Of a stretch of DNA of 5,110 nucleotides, positions 1 to 5,110 are shown piece by piece. The stretch is taken from assembly GCA_003483675.1 (NCBI GenBank), contig DMYK01000147.1, positions 1,219 through 6,328 of the forward strand. Direction: 5' to 3'. The translations under genes and the position numbers were made by a program. The stretch is from Microcoleaceae cyanobacterium UBA11344 (GTDB lineage: Bacteria; Cyanobacteriota; Cyanobacteriia; Cyanobacteriales; Microcoleaceae). Numbering within the stretch: the stretch's first letter is position 1; every line of letters starts with the position of its first letter. The notes under the pieces were generated by a model. That model saw only the letters and a list, made by a program, of their open reading frames with translations, was not told the DNA's origin and made no database searches.

Positions 1-20
1 GTCGGCGGCAGTCCGGCCAC

Positions 21-46
21 TGAGGACTAAAGTCCTGACTACAAAC
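21..46. repeat. Short palindromic repeat overlapping the yqeK 3' end
   Basis: AGGACT (23-28) and AGTCCT (31-36) form a perfect 6-bp inverted repeat around a 2-nt centre. It is followed by GACTACAAAC, running into the yqeK stop codon (39-41). The pattern of GGACT/AGTCC arms followed by a CTACAAAC tail resembles interspersed palindromic elements that I recall from Oscillatoria/Microcoleus-type genomes; that link is from memory. On the minus strand it lies directly at the end of yqeK and could fold into a small hairpin, but no T-tract is visible, so I do not call it a terminator. A second GTCC occurs at 11-14, so the element may extend to the left edge. Confidence 0.4.
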
Positions 47-683
47 CAGTTTGATTGCAGGCGGCGATCGACTCCCTCGTCGAATTCCCTGTTTCTTTCG
101 ATCGAGCCATTTGCAGTGCCCAATTGCGGGTGAGTACGCTGCGCGGGTGGATGTAGCACCGATTTTCTAGCAAGGATTTCAGAGAATAATCGCAGGTTTG
201 CCAAACTGCCGCATAAAGATTTTGCACGCTCGCCTGCCGCAGTGCTTCTAGTTCGGCTGTGTTGCCGCGGCTCGGCTCTATAGTATCTGCTATAAATACG
301 GTACAACTGAGTTGACTCATGTTTGGTCTTCCGAGGGTGTGATTGGCGATCGCTTCCAAAATTTCTCGATCGACTACCCCGAATTCGGCTCTGGCGACGA
401 TCGCGCTCGCGTCTGCGTGCAGCAGGTGCGGGTGTGCTTCCAACACTGAGTCTAACTCTAAACCTTCGGCTGCGGCTATTTGTAGCAGCAATTGAGGTTT
501 GAAGTATTTTGCCAAATCGTGCAACAATCCGGCCGATCGGGCTTTAGCTTCATCGAGGCCGTAATGGCGAGCCAAGTCACCTGCTACCTGTTCGACTCCG
601 AGGATATGTTTGATGCGAGCAGCAGGAACTCTGTCTGACAGCCAAGCTAGAACGCTTTCGCGCCGGGGCAATGCAAGTGCCAA
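39..683 (-). CDS. yqeK: YqeK-like HD-domain hydrolase (probable symmetrical Ap4A hydrolase)
   Basis: This 214-residue protein has the HD-superfamily layout of the YqeK family: H26 (KHILGVE), H55-D56 in the GLLHDLAK motif, a histidine cluster H84/H86/H89 (HPHLLHA), H115 (ANHT) and D133 followed by EP at 136-137 (IADTIEP). These would bind a metal pair. Characterised YqeK proteins split diadenosine tetraphosphate symmetrically into two ADP, a cytosolic role in clearing stress alarmones; for this copy it is inferred from family membership. There is no ATG at the 5' end. TTG at 683 is chosen because GGAG (plus 691-694, read on the minus strand) lies 7 nt upstream and an in-frame TAG follows just before it; TTG at 671 is the alternative. 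The last residues, after about 195, look non-conserved, and the stop lies in a repeat-like element. In many cyanobacteria rsfS follows yqeK, but the window ends first. Confidence 0.9.
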   Translation of the reverse strand: MALALPRRESVLAWLSDRVPAARIKHILGVEQVAGDLARHYGLDEAKARSAGLLHDLAKYFKPQLLLQIAAAEGLELDSVLEAHPHLLHADASAIVARAEFGVVDREILEAIANHTLGRPNMSQLSCTVFIADTIEPSRGNTAELEALRQASVQNLYAAVWQTCDYSLKSLLENRCYIHPRSVLTRNWALQMARSKETGNSTRESIAACNQTGL

Positions 684-690
684 GAACTAA

Positions 691-694
691 CTCC
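691..694 (-). promoter_or_regulatory. Ribosome binding site for yqeK
   Basis: On the minus strand GGAG lies 7 nt upstream of the TTG at 683. It is the best Shine-Dalgarno match in this leader and decides in favour of this non-ATG start, since no ATG is available between the upstream in-frame TAG (687-689) and the conserved HD region. Confidence 0.6.
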
Positions 695-811
695 GAAATT
701 GTAGGATGTCTATTACTATTTTAGCGTTTTCTTTTCGATCGGCCGTGGTGTCGGGCTGACAGGCTGTGGTGACTTCTGGGATGGGGAGGGGTTTATCTAA
801 AATACACTAGC

Positions 812-842
812 TTGGCGCAATGTGGCTAGCACAGAGTAAAAT
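812..842 (+). promoter_or_regulatory. Possible promoter of the restriction-modification module
   Basis: TTGGCG (812-817) and TAAAAT (837-842) resemble sigma-70 -35 and -10 boxes, with a rather long 19-bp spacer. They end 33 bp before the GTG start of the endonuclease gene. A second TAAAAT at 798-803 has only a poor -35 partner. No controller (C-box type) repeat or C-protein gene is visible between yqeK and the endonuclease. This is a pattern match only. Confidence 0.25.
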
Positions 843-1067
843 GACTGGTTGAACCGTTGCTTGTGGTTATAAACAGTGGTTTCAAGCAATACGCCAAATC
901 AGGAGCTAGGGTTATTTGGACTAAGACACTCAAACCGAGACTTTACCCAGGAGGAAGCTTGGGGTAAAAACTGCTTCAATTCCTCCTTTCCAGCCTCTCT
1001 TTGCTCTTACTTGCATAGTCAAAATTTTGACAACATATACATTAAGCTCAACTCAAATCTGGAAGTA

Positions 1068-1070
1068 TAA
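1068..1070 (+). other. In-frame nonsense codon TAA in the endonuclease gene
   Basis: Codons before it read SNLEV and codons after it read HSTISTANFYGIEPN, in the same frame as 876 (all codon starts are multiples of three). The next 33 codons to GTG 1170 are open and family-like, including DDIFYAFETQFTPDQQYV. The base after the stop is C, and TAA is not a usual readthrough codon in bacteria. Confidence 0.85.
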
Positions 1071-1169
1071 CATTCAACTATTAGCACTGCTAATTTTTAC
1101 GGAATAGAACCGAATTCAGACGATATATTCTATGCTTTTGAAACACAATTTACACCGGATCAGCAATAT

Positions 1170-1973
1170 GTGACAGGTATTCTTCCAGGAGTTGATCTAG
1201 TTACACAAGCAAGAGATTTAGGATCTTGCTTGCAGGCTATCGAGATTAAGTTGACAGCCTTACCAGACAACACAACTTGTAATTTGACGGAAGATTTATA
1301 TGGTTGTGAAATTGTAATAAGACCGGATACTATAGTTTATTTAGCCTGTAGTATTGTGAATACGCTTAAGCTTAATTCATCTAGTATGAAATTTCTGACA
1401 GATGAACGTTTGACAGAAATTTATGACTGGTCAGAACCAATTTCTGTAATTCCTCATATTCCAGAGATGATCAATAGCATAGATTTAATTTCACTCTCAA
1501 TGTTAGAATATCAAAAACCCTTTCTAATGCAGCCTATATGGAAGACAGAAGGAAAATCACCAAAGCTTCTAGATCACTGCTTGGATGTTTTTGTTTGGAG
1601 CAATCTTGCCTTTGCTAGATTGTTTATAGATTTAACGAAGACAGAAATCAAGAAGTTTGGCTATGTCAGAGGCATTCCAAGACATACTCGAACAGTCATA
1701 TGGTTATTTAAAATGTTATATGACTTTAGCCTTAGCGGTTCTTTTAATCATGGAAAAATCATAGATAATCTTTCCTATAATACAAGAAATGACAAAGCAT
1801 TTTCTGTAAATGGCAGATTTACTCATGCTTACATGAAGTCCGAATCATTAAGGCAACCAAGAATTCAAAAACAAGAAATCCAAAGAATTATTTTAGGCGG
1901 TGGTCAAAATTTGCTGAGTCCAGAGAGGAGATTTGATGCTATTATTTATAACTCTCCCGATCTATTCGACTAA
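1170..1973 (+). CDS. Downstream fragment of the HindVP-like endonuclease (possible restart product)
   Basis: This is the longest part of the interrupted gene that could be translated on its own, 267 residues from a GTG. It starts in the middle of a conserved block (QQYVTGILPGVDLV), so the start is not natural; no Shine-Dalgarno precedes it. It still holds the whole predicted catalytic centre: D9, E25 and K27 in its own numbering, with K27 followed by LTALPD. It lacks about 98 N-terminal residues, including the HSNRDF and WGKN blocks. If it were made, it might fold poorly or be inactive. The entry marks what a gene caller may annotate; the better biological description is the single broken gene from 876. 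It ends 6 bp before the methyltransferase, consistent with one operon. Confidence 0.4.
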   Translation: MTGILPGVDLVTQARDLGSCLQAIEIKLTALPDNTTCNLTEDLYGCEIVIRPDTIVYLACSIVNTLKLNSSSMKFLTDERLTEIYDWSEPISVIPHIPEMINSIDLISLSMLEYQKPFLMQPIWKTEGKSPKLLDHCLDVFVWSNLAFARLFIDLTKTEIKKFGYVRGIPRHTRTVIWLFKMLYDFSLSGSFNHGKIIDNLSYNTRNDKAFSVNGRFTHAYMKSESLRQPRIQKQEIQRIILGGGQNLLSPERRFDAIIYNSPDLFD

Positions 1974-1979
1974 CATATC

Positions 1980-2948
1980 ATGGGTTCTAAGAGTAACTTT
2001 GCAAAAATGAGAACAGTAGATTTATTTGCAGGCTGTGGAGGCTTGTCACTCGGATTTCAAAATGCTGGATTCAATGTAGTAGCAGCTTTTGACTACTGGC
2101 ATCCAGCTATTCAAGTATATAAAGAAAACTTCCAACATCCGATATTTGAGAAAGACCTATCACAAGCAGATGTCTGTTCATTTATCGGTGATTTCAGTCC
2201 AGATATCATTATTGGTGGGCCTCCATGCCAAGATTTTTCCAGTGCTGGTAAAAGAGATGAAAATCTTGGGAGAGCAGATTTATCTTTAGCATTTGCGAAG
2301 ATTATTACTAGCATTAAGCCGAGATGGTTTGTCATGGAGAACGTTGCCAGAATTCAAAATAGCAAAATTTTAGAGGAAGTTTTAGAAACATTTAAAAAAA
2401 GTGGCTATGGTTTAAGTTATGCTGTTTTGAATGCCAGCTATTGTGGGGTTCCACAAGCTAGAAAAAGATATTTTTTGATTGGTCAGTTGGATGGAGAAGA
2501 TGGTATTTTGAGTTCTTATTTAACCAAAAATCAGTCTAAAACTCCTATGAATGTTTTTGAATATTTAGGTGATGATTTAGGTATTGAGTATTTTTATCGG
2601 CATCCGAGAAGCTATAAGAGAAGGGGAGTTTTCAGCATCCACGAACCTAGTCCGACAGTTCGAGGTGTTAATCGTCCAATTCCCAAGACATACAAGAAGC
2701 ATGAAGGTGATTTGTGCGATATTGATGAGAGGTTACGCCCTTTGACGACGATTGAGCGGAGTTATATTCAAACATTTCCTAAGACGTTTAAGTTTCAGGG
2801 AAATAAGTCTGATTTAGAACAAATGATTGGTAATGCTGTTCCTGTCAAGCTGGCTGAGTATGTGGCTGGCTGTATTATTGAATATATTGAGGATTGTTCT
2901 GGAAACATTACAAGTTATTTTCCTAATGTTCAGTTAAATCTATTTTAG
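1980..2948 (+). CDS. DNA (cytosine-5) methyltransferase of the type II RM module
   Basis: This 322-residue enzyme would transfer a methyl group from S-adenosylmethionine to C5 of cytosine in its target, protecting DNA from the partner endonuclease. The m5C motifs are in canonical order: I, DLFAGCGG (14-21); IV, GGPPCQDFSS with catalytic C83; VI, MENV with E120; VIII, QARKR (149-153); IX, RPLTTIERSYIQTFP (243-257); X, GNAVP (274-278). The target-recognition region lies between VIII and IX and includes SPTVRGVNRPIP (214-225). Length and motif spacing are normal and nothing looks missing, so the protein should be active. The start is uncertain: ATG 1980 gives the longest form, while ATG 2007 starts directly at MRTVDLFAG. 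Neither has a clear Shine-Dalgarno, suggesting coupling to the endonuclease 6 bp upstream; the early TAA in that gene might lower expression. GRCGYC specificity is inferred only from the HindVP-like partner. Confidence 0.95.
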   Translation: MGSKSNFAKMRTVDLFAGCGGLSLGFQNAGFNVVAAFDYWHPAIQVYKENFQHPIFEKDLSQADVCSFIGDFSPDIIIGGPPCQDFSSAGKRDENLGRADLSLAFAKIITSIKPRWFVMENVARIQNSKILEEVLETFKKSGYGLSYAVLNASYCGVPQARKRYFLIGQLDGEDGILSSYLTKNQSKTPMNVFEYLGDDLGIEYFYRHPRSYKRRGVFSIHEPSPTVRGVNRPIPKTYKKHEGDLCDIDERLRPLTTIERSYIQTFPKTFKFQGNKSDLEQMIGNAVPVKLAEYVAGCIIEYIEDCSGNITSYFPNVQLNLF

Positions 2949-2976
2949 CAAAAGTTATCTGCCGCCGATCGCCCTT

Positions 2977-3225
2977 TCAAGACTCCCGATTCAATCTTTC
3001 CACAAAAGCTTGATGTTCCGCCGTTGCCAAACCTGACTGCAAAACTGCAAAAATCTCACTGCGATTTCCTTCTCGCAGCCCATTAACCGATAGCCACAAT
3101 CCCGGAAACACCTGAGAACGAATTATACTGCGATCGTCCGCGATCGCCAAAACATATCTACCAGCTTCCAGAACAAACCAATCAACTCGATTCTCGTACA
3201 TTTGCCAGACAATATATTCCCGCAC
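2977..3225 (-). pseudogene. C-terminal remnant of a Uma2-family endonuclease
   Basis: The 82 residues match the C-terminal end of Uma2 (DUF820) proteins, which are abundant in cyanobacteria: REYIVWQ, DWFVLEAG, IRSQVFPGLWL (residues 35-45), then LQSGLATAEHQAFVERL. Complete members are about 180-210 residues; the missing N-terminal part carries the conserved acidic/lysine nuclease residues. Homology reaches two codons beyond the GTG at 3225 (HGVREY), then an in-frame TAG (3232-3234) cuts it. I found no Uma2-like sequence in the 100 bases upstream, which points to deletion or replacement rather than a point stop. It is convergent with the methyltransferase, with 28 bp between the stops. GTG 3225 is not a convincing start and no Shine-Dalgarno is seen. 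It retains HIP1 (3140-3147), so it belongs to the host background and not to the AT-rich module. Confidence 0.75.
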
Positions 3226-3270
3226 TCCATGCTAATTGCTAAATTTACAACCATAATACGATCGCCAAAA

Positions 3271-3301
3271 CCAGTTTTATTAATTTTATATTTTCAACTG
3301 G
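3271..3301 (-). terminator. Weak terminator-like hairpin after the glycosyltransferase gene
   Basis: CCAGTT (3271-3276) and AACTGG (3296-3301) form a 6-bp inverted repeat with a 19-nt AT-rich loop, 36 bp beyond the glycosyltransferase stop. Read on the minus strand it is followed by four T (3270-3267). The short stem, long loop and short T-run make it weak. The rest of 3226-3337 holds a HIP1 site (3321-3328) and no gene that I recognise. Confidence 0.3.
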
Positions 3302-3337
3302 ATCGATTTCATTTGCAGGAGCGATCGCCCATACTGA

Positions 3338-4606
3338 TTACTTTGGCAAAGGCTCCAATAGTTGCTCAGAATGACTAGCTGCAACCGCCGCAAATAAAGC
3401 CTCATAATGATTCAAAGCTTCTTCAAATCCATAATTCTCAACAGCATAACTTCTGCCTTGCAAACCCAGCGCTTCCAGCTTAGCCGGATGCAGATACAAA
3501 TCTTCAACCCCATCTGCTAGAGCCTTCGGATCTTCCGGCGGCACCACCACCCCGCCGCCACTTTGCAGCACTGCTTTATGGGCAGTACCGGTTTCAGGAA
3601 CCGAAGCCAAAATAGCCCTACCGCTGGCGAGAATTACTTGAATTTTTGAAGGCATATTGAAGTTAGTAACGCGGCGCTTTTGTACCACCAAGCTAACATC
3701 AGCAGCCGCTAGCATTTCTGGTAATTTTTCTCGCGGTTCAAAGGGCAGCAACATCACATTAGTCGCTTTGTAAGTTTTACAATCTTTTTGCAAGCGCGCG
3801 AGTGCTGTTGATTCTCCGACAATTACAAAAGCGATTTCGGGTATGTGTTTTAAACGAGCCGCTGCTTTGACAACAGTTTGCAGGCCTTGAGTGAGGGCAA
3901 TATTGCCTGCATAAAGAACGACAAATTTGCCCTGGAGATTGTGAGTTTCGCGAAAGGAGTTATTTTCCTTCGGTAAAGGGCGGATGAAATTGACATCAAC
4001 CCAATTGGGAACGCAAGCTATTTTTTCCGGGGGTACTCCCTGAGAGTGCAATTTTTTGACAAAACCGCTGTCGATGACGCTAACTTGGCTCGCAGTGTGG
4101 TAGGCAAATTTTTCTAAAGCGTCAGCAATCCGAATTAGGATTCCGTTTTTTTTCACCAAACCGACGCGCACGGCTGCTTCTGAGACAATATCCTGAACGT
4201 TGAGGACGATCGGGCAACCGCGACTCCAGCCGTAGAGGGCGACTGGAACGCAAATGGGCAATGGGGGCATGGTCGAGAAAATCACGTCGGGACGCCAGCC
4301 TCTGAAGGCTTGGACGGCGCTGGAGGCGACAAAGCTGCCGTCTAGCAGCAGTCGGTCTAGGAGGCTGGGGTGGGGGCCGTTGACGCGCAGGTAGCTGCGC
4401 TGAACGGTGACGCCTTGGTGTTCTTCGGTAAGGTAGAATTTGCCCCGATATTGTTCATAAATACGGCGCTGGGGATAGTTGGGCATTCCTGTAACGACTC
4501 GAACTTGATGGCCTCGCTTGACTAGGCCTTGTGCTAGTTCTGTCATTAGGGGGGCGATGCCGATCGGCTCTGGGTAGTAGTTATAGGAATAAATCAGAAT
4601 ACGCAT
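3338..4606 (-). CDS. GT4-family glycosyltransferase, WcaI-like
   Basis: This is a two-Rossmann-domain (GT-B) retaining glycosyltransferase of 422 residues that would move a sugar from a nucleotide-sugar to a growing surface or extracellular polysaccharide at the cytoplasmic face of the membrane. The donor and acceptor are not readable from sequence. The N-terminal domain begins MRILIYSYNYYPEPIGIAP and includes RGHQVRVVTGMPNYP (31-45) and VLNVQDIVSEAAVRVG (134-149). The link NWVDVNFIRP (201-210) leads to the donor domain: LYAGNIALTQG (231-241), VIVGES (261-266), LLPFEPREKLPEML (286-299), NMPSKIQVILASGR (317-330) and GGGVVVPPEDP (350-360). ATG 4606 is chosen because family homology starts there; the frame is open further upstream, to a TTG at 4696, but the extra 30 residues are not family-like. 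No strong Shine-Dalgarno is seen. The usual GT4 E-x7-E pair is not conserved, as in WcaI/WbuB-like members. No other polysaccharide gene is in the window. Confidence 0.9.
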   Translation of the reverse strand: MRILIYSYNYYPEPIGIAPLMTELAQGLVKRGHQVRVVTGMPNYPQRRIYEQYRGKFYLTEEHQGVTVQRSYLRVNGPHPSLLDRLLLDGSFVASSAVQAFRGWRPDVIFSTMPPLPICVPVALYGWSRGCPIVLNVQDIVSEAAVRVGLVKKNGILIRIADALEKFAYHTASQVSVIDSGFVKKLHSQGVPPEKIACVPNWVDVNFIRPLPKENNSFRETHNLQGKFVVLYAGNIALTQGLQTVVKAAARLKHIPEIAFVIVGESTALARLQKDCKTYKATNVMLLPFEPREKLPEMLAAADVSLVVQKRRVTNFNMPSKIQVILASGRAILASVPETGTAHKAVLQSGGGVVVPPEDPKALADGVEDLYLHPAKLEALGLQGRSYAVENYGFEEALNHYEALFAAVAASHSEQLLEPLPK

Positions 4607-4665
4607 AATATTTAGTTTGAAGCAAATTTTCCGGTCTCGCACTAGATCGAAGCAGCACCCTGTTA

Positions 4666-4697
4666 GTTGCCGGGGATTTGGTTGGCTTCCTGGCAAC
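4666..4697. other. Inverted repeat in the leader of the glycosyltransferase gene
   Basis: GTTGCCGGG (4666-4674) and CCTGGCAAC (4689-4697) can pair over 9 bp with one G-T wobble as plus-strand RNA. As minus-strand leader RNA it pairs perfectly over six bases, then has one mismatch. It sits 60-91 bp upstream of the ATG in the 162-bp gap after the HATPase gene. There is no T-tract on either side, so it is not a clear terminator. I do not recognise it as a known riboswitch. Confidence 0.3.
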
Positions 4698-4768
4698 GCA
4701 GCAGGGGGCGGCGCCGATCCCTGAGACGCAGGAAAAAAGTCGCCCTCTGCGGTTTGAACCTCCCGCCC

Positions 4769-5110
4769 TCAAATAATATTTTTACGCATTAGCAGGCAGT
4801 TGCGGGAGTCGTCTGTACGGTTATAGTACAGCTCGTCTGTGAGCTTGTGCATGAATAACAGCCCCCTTTCTCCTTCTCTGTCCAAGGGATCGCGCTGCTC
4901 TTTCATGATCGAATGCAGCTTTGCTTCCAAGTCAAAGGGTTGACCCCTGTCCCAAATCCTGATTTCTAAGTAACTGGCAAACACTTTGACCTCAAGGTCG
5001 ATGGGGGTCGCTCTGGGTAAGTTCCGGTGAGCGTGGCGGACAACGTTTGTAAAGCCTTCGTTGACAATCAGTTGACACTGCCACCACAAATCCCCTGGTA
5101 GCAGTGGCAA
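4769..5110 (-). CDS. RsbW/SpoIIAB-type ATP-binding protein (anti-sigma factor kinase family), N-terminus outside window
   Basis: The 113 visible residues are the C-terminal part of a GHKL (HATPase_c_2) domain. The N-box has E18, N22 and H26 in NEGFTNVVRHAH; the G1 box is WDRGQPFD (53-60, with D54 and G56); the G2 region is GERGLLFMHKL (80-90), followed by the closing strand RNCLLMRKNI. Members of this family bind sigma factors or phosphorylate STAS-domain antagonists in partner-switching stress regulation; many cyanobacterial copies have unknown partners. The frame is still open at 5110, and full proteins are about 140 residues, so roughly 25-30 residues lie beyond the edge; the TTG at 5110 is unlikely to be the start. 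The gene is on the same strand as the glycosyltransferase, 162 bp before it, too far to assume one operon. No sigma factor or STAS gene is visible. Confidence 0.85.
   Translation of the reverse strand: MPLLPGDLWWQCQLIVNEGFTNVVRHAHRNLPRATPIDLEVKVFASYLEIRIWDRGQPFDLEAKLHSIMKEQRDPLDREGERGLLFMHKLTDELYYNRTDDSRNCLLMRKNII

Larger units (their letters stand above)
876..1973 (+). pseudogene. HindVP-like type II restriction endonuclease, interrupted by an in-frame stop
   Basis: From GTG 876 the frame encodes 64 residues, meets TAA at 1068-1070 (codon 65), and continues in the same frame with no other stop to 1973. The full frame is 365 sense-or-stop codons plus the terminal stop, about 364 residues, which fits the roughly 360 residues I recall for HindVP/HgiDI-type enzymes. 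The N-terminal piece has the motif FGLRHSNRDFTQEEAWGKN, typical of that family. Downstream, PGVDLV and IEIKLTALPD give a PD-(D/E)XK nuclease centre with D107, E123 and K125 in full-frame numbering. Characterised HindVP members cut GRCGYC; applying that here is inference. An in-frame TAA lies at 870, so GTG 876 is the likely original start, without a good Shine-Dalgarno. The stop falls between two conserved blocks with no frame change, so one substitution (for example CAA to TAA) explains it. The paired methyltransferase follows after 6 bp. A sequencing error is possible. Confidence 0.8.

Noticed and set aside
684..875. Search for a controller gene, tRNA or attachment site at the left edge of the RM module
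   Set aside because: No helix-turn-helix frame, tRNA-like fold or direct repeat shared with the right edge near 2949 could be seen.
2089..2289. A 66-codon open frame on the plus strand inside the methyltransferase gene
   Set aside because: It overlaps motifs I-IV of the methyltransferase in another frame, and its product has no recognisable family pattern.
2111..2335. A 74-codon open frame on the minus strand opposite the methyltransferase
   Set aside because: It is antisense to well-conserved motifs and its translation looks random.
3242..3340. A short open frame on the minus strand upstream of the Uma2 remnant
   Set aside because: About 30 hydrophobic codons without a start or Shine-Dalgarno; it does not match the missing Uma2 N-terminus.
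4581..4772. A 63-codon open frame on the minus strand over the glycosyltransferase leader
   Set aside because: It overlaps both the glycosyltransferase start and the HATPase stop, is arginine- and cysteine-rich and has no family pattern.
1..5110. CRISPR array, insertion-sequence ends or transposase
   Set aside because: No regularly spaced repeats, no transposase-like protein and no paired terminal inverted repeats were found.

Overview
The window looks like chromosomal DNA from a filamentous cyanobacterium, probably of the Oscillatoria/Microcoleus type. The reasons are HIP1 octamers (GCGATCGC) and many near-HIP1 CGATCG sites in the flanks, and proteins of typically cyanobacterial type: a YqeK-like HD hydrolase, a WcaI-like GT4 glycosyltransferase, a RsbW-type ATP-binding protein and a Uma2 remnant. 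The genus is an inference from style, not from a marker gene.

Layout. Positions 39-683 (minus) hold yqeK. Its stop codon lies inside a short palindromic element that resembles cyanobacterial interspersed repeats. Positions 684-875 are the divergent intergenic region. Positions 876-2948 (plus) form an AT-rich type II restriction-modification module without HIP1 sites: a HindVP-like PD-(D/E)XK endonuclease gene (876-1973), then, 6 bp later, a DNA cytosine-5 methyltransferase (1980-2948). Positions 2977-3225 (minus) are the C-terminal stub of a Uma2-family nuclease gene. Positions 3226-3337 are non-coding with a weak terminator-like hairpin. Positions 3338-4606 (minus) encode a complete GT4 glycosyltransferase. 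Positions 4607-4768 are its leader. From 4769 to the right edge (minus) lies the C-terminal part of an anti-sigma-factor-type HATPase.

Main observation. The endonuclease gene is one continuous reading frame of normal family length, interrupted by a single in-frame TAA at 1068-1070. Homology continues in the same frame on both sides. The catalytic D/ExK residues lie downstream of the stop, and the methyltransferase has all its catalytic motifs. The simplest reading is a recently inactivated endonuclease that leaves an orphan methyltransferase. A sequencing error or a rescued (readthrough or restarted) protein cannot be excluded. If the HindVP assignment holds, the target would be GRCGYC, and such sites occur in the flanking glycosyltransferase gene and its leader.

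I saw no clearly undescribed system. The interest lies in the decaying RM island, the neighbouring nuclease remnant, and the contrast of the island with its host flanks.
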